Shown here piece after piece: positions 1 to 7,500 of a DNA stretch of 64,000 nt. Below the pieces are notes generated by a model, which worked only from the letters and a program-made list of their open reading frames with translations, did not search any database and was not told the origin of the DNA. Numbering within the stretch: the stretch's first letter is position 1; each line of letters starts with the position of its first letter. The position numbers and the translations under genes are program-made. The stretch lies in NCBI GenBank assembly GCA_958295695.1, contig OY282363.1, positions 3,166,225 to 3,230,224 on the forward strand, given 5' to 3'. The DNA comes from an uncultured Alphaproteobacteria bacterium. Lineage in GTDB: Bacteria > Pseudomonadota > Alphaproteobacteria > SP197.

Positions 1-1309
1 CCGCAGCCGGCAGGTCGTAGGGGCCGTGCACAAACCCGTTCAAGGACTGAATCGAACAGGCCGACGTCTTGGTGAGCAGGTTGTTACGGAATGCGCGCAG
101 GTCCGACGACGGCACCTTGTCACTCGACTTGAGGTCCGCGACGACGCACTCCGCCTTCTTAGTCAGGTCAAATTCGGGCCCCCCTTGCGGCCCTAGCGGC
201 AGCGTGTTGTCCTTCAGGTAGTCGTTCACTGCCAGTTCGACAACCGCGCGGAGGACAAAGGCGCACGACAGCGGAAACTTGCCGACGTCCAGTGCGCCGG
301 CCTCTCTTAGCAACATGCCCAGTTTCGTAGATTTCGTCGTATCGAACGGGTGCCTTTTGGGCGCAAGGGTTTTTCGCGTTCGAGGTGTGGGTTTCGTCTT
401 AAGTGGTGGCTTTTGTAAGGGCTTCTTCTGGCTTCCTGGGAGGATAATTTCTCTGAATTCTTTCGGTTCTACAGTCTCTATTTCAGGCCTTGGCTGCAAT
501 TCCTCCGGCAGATTTTCAAAGTACCTCTTGATGTCCGTAGTGCGATTCAACTTTCTGGAATTCACCTCGCCCTTTAGAATGTCGGCGACGATCCGTCTCA
601 GAACATCGAGTGCCCACTTCGGATCAGTCGTAAGAAGCGGGGTCTTTCGCGACGGCTCCACCCTTACCTTGATCCCGAGATGAGACTGCCCCGCGGCCGA
701 CTCCAACAGTCGTGTAAGATTGGTAGATTTTCCGCCACCCAGTGCGGACTGAGCTCGTTCCCACTCCTCCTTCGAGTAGTCTGCGTTTCTTCCAACAAAA
801 TCAATGATATCGATCGTGGTGTAGTCGTCGGAAAACCTCTGAATCTCCAGCGGCTTCCAAGTTATTCGCCCTTGACCACCTGCGGCACCGGTGTGACGAC
901 GTCGAATCCAGTCGTTGGCTTGCTCGCGATCATCGAAACGCACGCAACGAATTGGCTCCACCTCTGACCGTTCGAAGCCGGCCGCTTCCCGGACAAGCGG
1001 TTTCTTCGTGCTCTCGGGCAGGTCGGTACCTGCTAGGACGTCAGGATTGCTCAGCACCTTCAACGCTGATAGTCGCCGATTGCCCTCAAGCACCACGAAA
1101 TCCTGGCCGTCTTCCGACCGGACGACGTAGAGGCTATCGCCTGGATCGAGACCGTCATTCTTGATGCTCTCCATCAGATTTTGAAAGTGTCCTGGATTCA
1201 ACCTGACGATACTTGCCAACGCTTCCGACTGAGAAGAAGTCGAACCCAGGCGCGGGTTGTCCACATCCAGAAGCAACTCATCAATGGATAGTTCGAGGTG
1301 TTCGGTCAT
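1..1309 (-). CDS. ParB-like nuclease-domain protein, 3' end beyond the window
   Basis: A continuous minus-strand frame opens at the ATG at 1309 and runs without a stop to the left edge, giving 436 codons in the window. An in-frame TGA lies 15-18 bases upstream of the ATG, so this start is the only reasonable one. The N-terminus (residues 1-90) is a ParB/Srx-type domain: DVDNPRLG at about 16-23 and FVVLEGNRRLSALKVL at 71-86, with EGNRR matching the nucleotide-binding/catalytic box of that fold. Residues 90-230 are charged and may hold the DNA-binding part. A proline/lysine-rich linker near 300-330 is followed by a helical tail (FPLSCAFVLRAVVELAVNDY) that I do not recognise. Base composition is less GC-rich than the metabolic genes, which suggests transfer. 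It has the same domain type as the gene at 58407 but a different C-terminus. A DNA-binding role in a defence or mobile-element locus is inferred. Confidence 0.75.
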   Translation of the reverse strand, partial: MTEHLELSIDELLLDVDNPRLGSTSSQSEALASIVRLNPGHFQNLMESIKNDGLDPGDSLYVVRSEDGQDFVVLEGNRRLSALKVLSNPDVLAGTDLPESTKKPLVREAAGFERSEVEPIRCVRFDDREQANDWIRRRHTGAAGGQGRITWKPLEIQRFSDDYTTIDIIDFVGRNADYSKEEWERAQSALGGGKSTNLTRLLESAAGQSHLGIKVRVEPSRKTPLLTTDPKWALDVLRRIVADILKGEVNSRKLNRTTDIKRYFENLPEELQPRPEIETVEPKEFREIILPGSQKKPLQKPPLKTKPTPRTRKTLAPKRHPFDTTKSTKLGMLLREAGALDVGKFPLSCAFVLRAVVELAVNDYLKDNTLPLGPQGGPEFDLTKKAECVVADLKSSDKVPSSDLRAFRNNLLTKTSACSIQSLNGFVHGPYDLPAA

Positions 1310-1446
1310 GATGTTCAGTGTTCTTCATTCCGCTTCATCGGCAGCACTTGTGCCTCAGCTCACTTGCTGTCGGTCCCCGATGGCCAAATCGCGTGACCAT
1401 AGCTCGCCCACATCTGCCTCGCGCGCCCGCGACCCGCCCACACCGC

Positions 1447-1869
1447 TCATGCCGCCGCCCAGGGATCGACGACGTCGACTCCCGTACCCTCGAAGTCCCG
1501 CACGTTACGCGTCGCCAGGACGGCGCCGCGCGAGCGGGATATGGCGGCAATCTGGCAGTCGGCCTCTCCGACCGGCCGGCCCGCGCGGCGCCTGCCGGCC
1601 GCGATCTCCGCATAGGCTCGGGCAGCGGCGCTGTCGAACGGCAGAATCCGTTCGACAAAGCCAAGGTCGAGCCATCGGGTCATGGAGTCCTCCAGCATGG
1701 TGCGTCGTCCGCCAGCCGGCATGATCGCGACACCGTAGAGCAGTTCCGCTTCGCTGACGGCCGTCAGAAACAGCTCCTCCGCATCCCGCTCCGCAATCCA
1801 CGCCGCGACCGTGGACGCCGGCGCCGATCGCATGAGTTCGGACGCTACATTCGTATCGATAACGAACAT
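1447..1869 (-). CDS. vapC: VapC/FitB-type PIN-domain toxin
   Basis: Predicted PIN-domain ribonuclease toxin of a type II toxin-antitoxin pair, 140 residues. The start is set at the ATG giving MFVIDTNVASELMR, the canonical PIN opening; the frame stays open upstream, but that part has no PIN similarity. The four expected metal-binding acidic residues are visible: D5, E42 (in AELLYG), D104 (in EADCQIAA) and D125 (in NVRDF). The antitoxin gene lies just upstream, its stop 16 bases before this ATG. Family knowledge: such toxins usually cleave tRNA or other structured RNA and are held inactive by the cognate antitoxin, which also represses the operon. The protein looks intact, so the state of the antitoxin (see next gene) matters. 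Confidence 0.85.
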   Translation of the reverse strand: MFVIDTNVASELMRSAPASTVAAWIAERDAEELFLTAVSEAELLYGVAIMPAGGRRTMLEDSMTRWLDLGFVERILPFDSAAARAYAEIAAGRRRAGRPVGEADCQIAAISRSRGAVLATRNVRDFEGTGVDVVDPWAAA

Positions 1870-1885
1870 GTGACGCGACTCAGGT

Positions 1886-2131
1886 TCAGGCGAAGTCCGG
1901 AGGTTCGCGCGCGGGCTCGCGCGGCGGAAGTTCGAGGTCGACACCGCCAAGAGGCGCGAAGCACTCGCGGGTGAATGCCGCCAGGTTCCGGGGACCGGCT
2001 TTCCCGTCGCTCACGGCCTCGCGCGGGAGGACGCGCGCTTCCTCTTCCATGGAGCGGTGGTGTTCGGCGGCGCGAACGCGCGGGCGCGTCTTCACGTCGT
2101 CGTCGAGGTTGCGGATCGTGATGCTCGCCAT
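1886..2131 (-). CDS. FitA-type ribbon-helix-helix antitoxin
   Basis: Antitoxin partner of the PIN toxin, 81 residues from the ATG giving MASITIRNLDDDVK. The N-terminal strand and helix match the Arc-type ribbon-helix-helix DNA-binding domain of FitA/VapB proteins, and SMEEEAR at about 27-33 is the usual second-helix motif. The C-terminal half (residues 45-81) should wrap the toxin. Two positions that are normally leucine-like in this family are proline: P17 (KTRPRVR) and P36 (RVLPREAV), both inside predicted helices. This could weaken folding or DNA binding. The frame is open upstream, but MASITIRNL is the family start. Confidence 0.75.
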   Translation of the reverse strand: MASITIRNLDDDVKTRPRVRAAEHHRSMEEEARVLPREAVSDGKAGPRNLAAFTRECFAPLGGVDLELPPREPAREPPDFA

Positions 2132-2261
2132 GGCCCCGCCCTCCGTTCGTCCGGGAGCCCAATCTACGCGATGCAATCCAGACGCGCGAGCGGATTCGCC
2201 GGCCCATCGCCGGCCGGGCGTCCGCCGTCCGGATTCCCGATCCCGACAGGAGAACGCCAGG

Positions 2262-2717
2262 ATGGCCTATCGAGACCTCGAGGTGGGGCGGGCGCGCGAC
2301 CGCGAACGGTTCGCGCGGCGCACCGCCGAATGGCGTGCCGCCGGGCTGTGCGCGCGTTGCGGGCAACGCCCGCCCGCGCCCGGCCGCGGCGTCTGCGAAC
2401 CGTGCGGAGAACAACGCCGGGTCGCCGGACGCGCCCGCTACGCCCAAGGTCGGGGGCAGTTCCGGTTCGCGACACGCTGGCGCGCCGTATGTGAGGGCGC
2501 GGGTCCGGGCAGGCCGCGATTGCACGACCTCCGCCGCGCCCATGCCAGCCATGCCGTCATGTCCGGCGAGAACCCGCCTCCGGTCGGCAAGCTTCTCGGC
2601 CACCGGCGGCACGGCGCCACCGCCGGATACGTCCACCTCGCCGACGATCACCTCGTCGAGGCCGCCGAGCGAATTGGGAGCCTCGTTGACGAAGCCACGA
2701 TGTCGCGGCGATGGTAG
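2262..2717 (+). pseudogene. Zinc-ribbon leader fused to the C-terminal end of a tyrosine recombinase
   Basis: An open frame of 151 residues from the ATG giving MAYRDLEVGRARDRER. Residues 1-64 carry a four-cysteine zinc ribbon (C30, C33, C45, C48). From about residue 84 the sequence becomes the last part of a phage-type integrase: LHDLRRAHASHAV holds the HxxR box (H88, R91), LLGHRRH the second histidine (H114), and AGYVHLADDH the tyrosine nucleophile (Y123). The catalytic domain's first arginine and the whole arm-binding and core-binding regions are missing, so recombination is not possible. It reads as a deletion that joined an unrelated small gene to an integrase tail, and it marks the edge of a lost mobile element next to the toxin-antitoxin genes. 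Confidence 0.7.
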
Positions 2718-2785
2718 ACGACAGAGCATGGCGGGACTAACCTGAAACGCCGAATGGCGAGCCGACCGTGCACATGCGCAGTCCC

Positions 2786-3142
2786 ATGAAAATACTCTTC
2801 CTCTCGATCGTCGCCGGTCTCGTGTCGGTCGCGTCCGGAGACTCGTTCGGAACGGACAACTACCGAGAAAACCTCCGAATTTGTCTTGCCGGCTCGTACC
2901 CGGCACCGTGCGACCGCGGCATTCTTGCAGACAAGGACCGGGAGTCGGTCACCAAAGCCGAATCGTCCGCATCTTCCCGTACCCCAGCATCCAAAGGTGG
3001 GAGATTATGTGCGGAAAATGGATCGTGCTATGGCGATATCAGCAAACTCACGGGACGTCCGAAAACCGTTTATGTAAGAGGATATTTCAAAAAGGATGGC
3101 GTCTATGTCAGAGGATACTATCAAAGTAAGCCTCGTCGCTAA
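2786..3142 (+). CDS. Small secreted protein with a VYVRGY repeat
   Basis: About 118 residues from the ATG giving MKILFLSIVAGLVSVASG, a plausible Sec signal peptide; alternative in-frame starts lie at 2768 (GTG) and 2774 (ATG). The mature part has cysteine pairs (LRICLAGSYPAPCDRG and LCAENGSCYGD) that could form disulfides in the periplasm. The C-terminus has two copies of a YVRGY unit (VYVRGYFKKDGVYVRGYYQS), a short repeat seen at the end of many small uncharacterised proteobacterial proteins. The function is unknown. Its 3' end overlaps the next possible gene in another frame. Confidence 0.65.
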   Translation: MKILFLSIVAGLVSVASGDSFGTDNYRENLRICLAGSYPAPCDRGILADKDRESVTKAESSASSRTPASKGGRLCAENGSCYGDISKLTGRPKTVYVRGYFKKDGVYVRGYYQSKPRR

Positions 3143-3587
3143 GAGATGCGGTTTGGCGATTGCACCCTGGCTCTCTACATCCTCGGTCAGCGTGGAGGGG
3201 GCAAAAGGTGTGGCGGTTGCATGTCCATCCGGCTGTAGCCACTATATTGTCGAAACCGGTTTGGGATATGCACTCCTGGAGCGGTTCGGAGACTGCGACC
3301 TCCACGAGGGCGACATACTGGCGGAAAACTTTGAGAGCTACGGTATGAACCGGCGCGATACGGCGCCATGTCGCAACGACCCCGTTCTCTGGCGCGACAT
3401 CGTTGCGTTGCTTGTCCTGCTTCCCACACCGACGTTCGGAAGCGGCGCGACAGTTTGGGCCAACCCGTTGGGGCCACAACGGTTTGTGCGGCCCGAACCC
3501 ACGGGCGGGACGGGAGGACGATGCGGACGCCAGTCGGCGTTCGGTTCTCACGCCGGACTCGTACCGGACTCACACCTTGCGAGCTAA
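3105..3587 (+). CDS. Possible hypothetical protein, degenerate C-terminus
   Basis: A frame of about 160 residues from an ATG giving MSEDTIKVSLVAKRCGLA. The first 85 residues (to GDILAENFESYGMN) look protein-like, with balanced hydrophobic and acidic residues and a lower GC content than the surroundings. The rest is proline- and arginine-rich and looks like read-through of non-coding DNA. The gene would overlap the previous one by 37 bases. It may be a real small gene that lost its 3' end. I do not recognise the family; the call rests on composition and internal coherence only. Confidence 0.3.
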   Translation: MSEDTIKVSLVAKRCGLAIAPWLSTSSVSVEGAKGVAVACPSGCSHYIVETGLGYALLERFGDCDLHEGDILAENFESYGMNRRDTAPCRNDPVLWRDIVALLVLLPTPTFGSGATVWANPLGPQRFVRPEPTGGTGGRCGRQSAFGSHAGLVPDSHLAS

Positions 3588-4420
3588 TGGAAGCCCGCCT
3601 GAAAGGTCGTCGGCGTGAGCGAAACATGCGCGCCGAGGGGCGGTCGCGGCTCGAACGCCTTCGGTTCACGCGAAAAGTTCCAAAGACGGAACAGGCGCCA
3701 TTCGTCGCGTCGTTCGTTGGCCACCGCCAACTCGTTCCGCGAGATGTGAAAGGGCGTACGCTCCCATCCGTTCGTGGTCTTCACTTCGATGAGCCGTGTT
3801 TGCCCGTCGGGCGCGAAGCTGGCGATGTCGTAGCCCGCGCCGTCGCCATCCTCCTCCGACACCCAACGCACCTTGCGCGCCAGATCGTCCCGCCCCGCGT
3901 CCGCCAGCACGGCGCGTTCGTGGCCCAGCGCAAGCTTTTCACCGGCGCGGCCGAGAGCGCGGTTGCGTTCGTCCCGTCCCGCCACATCGAACTTGCGGGC
4001 GATGTGCGGCATCTGTTCCAACTCCTGGGGCGGCGGCCGGTTTCGGACCGTCGGCGGCGGCCCGACCCAAAGCCGCGCCTCATCGCGCGGGCCGGTGGCG
4101 CGGTGGGCGACCGGCATACGCTCCACCCATGCACGGTTGAGCGCCAGCCACCGCGCCACGGCCTCCGCGAGCGCCATCTGGAAGTTGAAGGCGGGTCTGT
4201 AGCCCGGGATCCAATCCTCCCCGAGACCCTGGAGCACCGCGCTGATATTCCGGTGCTTGAACTCGACGGACGCTTCCGAACGGTCCGTCAGGCGAGGCGT
4301 CAGCCGGCGCCGGCGCTCCGCCTTGCCGTAGGGACGCCGGGCGGCGTCATCGGCCAGCATCGCGAAGTAATCCGCGACGATCCGGTCGTTCTCGTCGTCC
4401 GTCCAAGGTCCGCCGGACAT
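3584..4420 (-). CDS. DUF3883 (NOV C-terminal type) domain protein
   Basis: A protein of 278 residues from the ATG giving MSGGPWTDDENDRIVADYF. The N-terminal 110 residues are helical and contain HRNISAVLQGLGEDWIPGYRP, a module seen at the start of several restriction-associated proteins. Residues 155-260 match DUF3883: GRAGEKLAL (E162), GYDIASF (D198) and RLIEVKTTNG (E212, K214). The E...D...ExK spacing resembles a restriction-endonuclease-like fold. Family knowledge: DUF3883 domains occur in McrB-like and helicase-linked defence proteins and as stand-alone genes. Here it stands alone beside a toxin-antitoxin pair and integrase remnant. Nuclease activity is inferred from motif layout. Confidence 0.75.
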   Translation of the reverse strand: MSGGPWTDDENDRIVADYFAMLADDAARRPYGKAERRRRLTPRLTDRSEASVEFKHRNISAVLQGLGEDWIPGYRPAFNFQMALAEAVARWLALNRAWVERMPVAHRATGPRDEARLWVGPPPTVRNRPPPQELEQMPHIARKFDVAGRDERNRALGRAGEKLALGHERAVLADAGRDDLARKVRWVSEEDGDGAGYDIASFAPDGQTRLIEVKTTNGWERTPFHISRNELAVANERRDEWRLFRLWNFSREPKAFEPRPPLGAHVSLTPTTFQAGFH

Positions 4421-4476
4421 CGCGCGACCTATCTCGGCTTCTTCGCGGGGAATGGGCGGCGAGCGATCCACACGGG

Positions 4477-5445
4477 CTACACGCCTCGCGCCCGCCCCTT
4501 CGGCGTCACCTCGCGGCCCTTCTCCTCGGGTTCGTCGTCCGTTATCTCGGGCGGGAAGCCGGGGGCGAGGACCTCGACGCCGCAGGCCTCCTCCAGGCGC
4601 CGGACGATGTTGGGCGACCGTTCGCGGGGGCCGTAGCGCCGCACGCCGTCCTCGACGACGCCGATCGCGACGGGCGAGATCTCGAGCGGGACGCCGTGGC
4701 GGTCGGCGATGGCCTGGAACAGGCCGATGTCCTTGGCGACGAGGTCCATGGTGAAGGCGATGTCGCGGCTGCCGTTCAGGATCACCTGGCTCTCGGTCTC
4801 GTGCACGAAGGAGTTGCCCGACGAGATGCGGATCGCCTCGTAGGTCGTGTTGAGGTCGAGCCCGGCCTTCTTCATCGTTGCCAGCGCCTCGCACAGGGTC
4901 AGCAGGTTGGCGGTGGCGAGGTAGTTCGTCATCGCCTTGAGCACCGACGCGCTGCCCAGGGGGCCGGTGTGCAGGATGCGGCGGCCCAGCACGGCGAGGA
5001 CGGGCAGCAGGCGCTCGAAGGTCGTCCGCGCGCAGCCCGCGAAGATCGCGATGTTGCCCGTGGCCGCGCGGTGGCAGCCGCCGGAGACGGGGCAGTCCGC
5101 CGCCTCGCCGCCCCCGGCCTCGACCTTCGCGCCCAGGCGGCGGACCTCGGCCTCGTCGGTCGTGCTCATCTCCACCCAGATCCCGCCCTCGCGAAGGCCC
5201 GCCAGGACGCCGTCCGGCGCCTCCATCGCCACCGCGCTCGCGGCCGGCGACGGCAGGCAGGTGACGACGATGTCGCAGGCCTCGGCCATGGCCTTCGGGC
5301 TTTCGCCCCATGCGGCGCCGCGTTCGAGGAAGGGCCGGGCCGCGTCGCGATCCAGGTCGCGCACGGCGAGGTCGAGGCCGTTGCGCAGCAGCGATCCCGC
5401 CAGCTTGCCGCCGACGTTGCCGAGGCCGATGAAACCGATCTTCAT
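4477..5445 (-). CDS. NAD(P)-dependent beta-hydroxyacid dehydrogenase (3-hydroxyisobutyrate dehydrogenase-like)
   Basis: A 322-residue protein starting MKIGFIGLGNVGG, the Rossmann GxGxxG at 7-12. Family landmarks are in order: the substrate-binding loop CPVSGG at 118-123, and the catalytic lysine in LKAMTNYL (K170) with N174. The length fits the family (about 290-300) plus a charged C-terminal tail of some 25 residues. Enzymes of this family oxidise 3-hydroxyisobutyrate, tartronate semialdehyde, 6-phosphogluconate-like acids and related substrates. The neighbouring serine-glyoxylate aminotransferase makes a glyoxylate/hydroxypyruvate-type substrate possible, but the exact one cannot be read from sequence. 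Confidence 0.85.
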   Translation of the reverse strand: MKIGFIGLGNVGGKLAGSLLRNGLDLAVRDLDRDAARPFLERGAAWGESPKAMAEACDIVVTCLPSPAASAVAMEAPDGVLAGLREGGIWVEMSTTDEAEVRRLGAKVEAGGGEAADCPVSGGCHRAATGNIAIFAGCARTTFERLLPVLAVLGRRILHTGPLGSASVLKAMTNYLATANLLTLCEALATMKKAGLDLNTTYEAIRISSGNSFVHETESQVILNGSRDIAFTMDLVAKDIGLFQAIADRHGVPLEISPVAIGVVEDGVRRYGPRERSPNIVRRLEEACGVEVLAPGFPPEITDDEPEEKGREVTPKGRARGV

Positions 5446-5537
5446 GGATGGACGCTCCGGAAGGGTCGGGGGCCGGTCTAGAGTCATCCCGGGGGCTGGT
5501 CCAGAGTCATCCCGCCGGGTTGGATCGGGGCCGGTCT

Positions 5538-5683
5538 CCTTCGGCAGGCTCGGGACAGGCCCCTCGATACGCGGCTTCGCCGCTACCCGGAGTGAGGGGG
5601 CAGTTGGGCCGTTCAACAAACACTCCTCATCCCGAGTAGGCCGAAGAGCCGTATCGAGGGGCCTGTCCCGAGCTTGCCGAAGG
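5538..5683. repeat. Long palindromic intergenic repeat
   Basis: Two 34-base arms, 5538-5571 and 5650-5683, are inverted copies with one mismatch (core CTCGGGACAGGCCCCTCG). The sequence between them continues the symmetry imperfectly (GCGGCTTCGCCGCTACCCGG against the complement of CATCCCGAGTAGGCCGAAGA), so the whole can fold into one stem of about 65 bases around a short loop. It sits in the 389-base gap between two convergently unrelated minus-strand genes. A related half copy is at 19120-19159. No open frame is inside. It looks like a dispersed intergenic palindromic element, not a simple terminator. Confidence 0.8.
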
Positions 5684-5834
5684 GGGGACGCCGCTTGCGG
5701 GAAGCGCCGGACTTCAAACCGAGGCGCGACCCGCCGCCGTTCCCGGTTCAAGACGACGGGACAAGGCTCCAGGAGAGGGGAAACCGGCGTCGCGCGGCGT
5801 TTCCGCGTTCCCGCGCGGACCCGCGCGCCCGCCG

Positions 5835-7040
5835 TCAGGCCGCCGCCTCGCGCGGCTCGGCGAGGGCCGCGCCGAGGCTCTCGGCCGCCGCCTGCGCGCC
5901 GCCGGCGCCGTGGGCGATCCCCAGTGCGATCAGCGCGGATTCGATCACGCCCAGCGTTCCCAGCGTCATCGGGGCGTTGACGTGGCCCATGTGGGCGATC
6001 CGGAAGGCCCCACCCGAAAGCTCCGGTCCGATGCCGACGCCCAGGACCACGCCGCACCGCTCCTTGCAGAAGGCCAGCAGCGCGGCGGGATCGAACCCCG
6101 GCGTGCGCACCGTCGTCACCGAGTTGGAGCGTTCGGACGGATCGACGGCGTTGAACGCCAGGGCGCCGCCCTCGCTCCACCGGGCGACCGCGGCGCGGGT
6201 CGCCCCGGCCAGCAGCGCGTGGCGCCGCGCCGCGTTGTCGAGCCCCTCCTCGGCGATCATGTCGAGCGCCTCGCGCAGGCCGAAGACGAGGTGTTCGGGG
6301 CAAGTGCCGCAGTACTTCATGTAGTGCTCCGGGCCGTCGCGCGAGGTCCAGTCCCAGTAGCGGGTGACGAGGTCCGCGCTTTCGTGGCGGGCCCGCGCCT
6401 TGTCGCCGGCCGCCAGGAAACCGAGGCCGGGCGGCGTCATCAGGCCCTTCTGCGAGCCGGCGACCGCGACGTCCACCTTCCAGGCGTCCATCTCGAAGGG
6501 CATGCAGGCCAGCGAGGCGACGGCGTCGACGAGGTAGAGCGCGTCGTGTCCGGCGTCGTCGATGGCCCGGCGCAGCGCGGGGATGTCGTTGACGACGCCC
6601 GAGGCGGTGTCGATCTGCACGGCCATCACGGCCTCGATCTCGCCCGCGCGGTCGGCCTCGAGGCGCGCCGCCAGCGCTTCCGCGTCGACGGCGCGGCCCG
6701 GCCGGCCCGGCAGGACCTCCACGTCGAGCCCCAGGACGCCGGCCATCTCGCCCCAGGCGGACGCGAACATGCCGCTCTCCAGGACCAGGACCCTGTCGCC
6801 CCGGCTCAGGCAGTTGGCGAGCGCGGCCTCCCAGGCGCCGTGGCCGTTGGCGGCGTAGATGTAGGTCCGGCCCCCGGTCCCGAAGACCGTCTTCAGGTCG
6901 GCCAGGCAGCTCAGCGTCACGTCGAAGAGGTCGTCCGCGTAGATGTCCACCGCGGGCCGGTGCATGGCGGCGAGCACCCGGTCGGGCACGGTGGTCGGCC
7001 CGGGAATGCTGAGGAACTCGCGGCCCCGGCTCACGGTCAT
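5835..7040 (-). CDS. PLP-dependent alanine/serine-glyoxylate aminotransferase
   Basis: A class V aminotransferase of 401 residues. Landmarks: the N-terminal FLSIPGPTTVPDRVLAAM, the PLP-binding aspartate in LVDAVASL (D172) and the Schiff-base lysine in AGSQKGLM (K198), followed by the glycine-rich loop PPGLGFL. Enzymes of this type move the amino group of serine or alanine to glyoxylate, giving glycine and hydroxypyruvate or pyruvate. It is cytoplasmic. Here it sits beside oxidases of N-methylated glycines and a hydroxyacid dehydrogenase, so it may balance glycine and glyoxylate pools. A serine-type substrate is likelier than phosphonates, but this is inferred. Confidence 0.88.
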   Translation of the reverse strand: MTVSRGREFLSIPGPTTVPDRVLAAMHRPAVDIYADDLFDVTLSCLADLKTVFGTGGRTYIYAANGHGAWEAALANCLSRGDRVLVLESGMFASAWGEMAGVLGLDVEVLPGRPGRAVDAEALAARLEADRAGEIEAVMAVQIDTASGVVNDIPALRRAIDDAGHDALYLVDAVASLACMPFEMDAWKVDVAVAGSQKGLMTPPGLGFLAAGDKARARHESADLVTRYWDWTSRDGPEHYMKYCGTCPEHLVFGLREALDMIAEEGLDNAARRHALLAGATRAAVARWSEGGALAFNAVDPSERSNSVTTVRTPGFDPAALLAFCKERCGVVLGVGIGPELSGGAFRIAHMGHVNAPMTLGTLGVIESALIALGIAHGAGGAQAAAESLGAALAEPREAAA

Positions 7041-7188
7041 CCCGATCGGCCTCCGTTCGTGGGCTGGACGGCGCGGAACCGGTCCCGCGGGCGCGCAACA
7101 TATCGATGTCCACGCCCGATGTCATGGATCGCGGGCGCCGGACATCGCGCGTCGCGCCGGGACGCGGGCGGGGTGCGGGCTGGCGGCC

Positions 7189-7380
7189 GTGACGGTCGAG
7201 ACCGGCGGCTTTCTCGTCCTCGCGGCGCTCGCGATCGGGCTTTTCGCCCGGTTGCGGACCGACATCGCCCGGCTCGCCGACGGCATCGGCAAGATGGACG
7301 ACCGCCCGCGGGCGGTCGAGCGCGGCCAGGCGAGGCTCGAGGGTCCGCGCGAGGCGACAAGCGGCCGCGACGCGGCCTGA
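7189..7380 (+). CDS. Small single-span membrane protein
   Basis: A 63-residue protein from a GTG giving MTVETGGFLVLAALAIGLFARLR: one N-terminal membrane segment (residues 6-20), then a charged amphipathic helix (RLADGIGKMDDRPRAVERGQARLEG) that could form a coiled coil. Similar short anchored coiled-coil proteins are frequent in proteobacteria without known role. The start is placed where the protein-like composition begins; upstream in-frame codons overlap the promoter region of the minus-strand aminotransferase. Confidence 0.5.
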   Translation: MTVETGGFLVLAALAIGLFARLRTDIARLADGIGKMDDRPRAVERGQARLEGPREATSGRDAA

Positions 7381-7500
7381 TCGGCCCCGGTTCCGGACGC
7401 GCCGGAAGTCCCCGTCGAGGCGTCCCGCGCGAAGGGCCGTGACAACCGCGCCCTTGGCGGTTAGATGCGCGGAGGCTCTTCGCGGGGGAGGACGAGGACC

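Noticed and set aside
3108..3551. A 147-codon minus-strand frame
   Set aside because: Composition is poor and there is no motif; the plus-strand frame in the same place is more protein-like.
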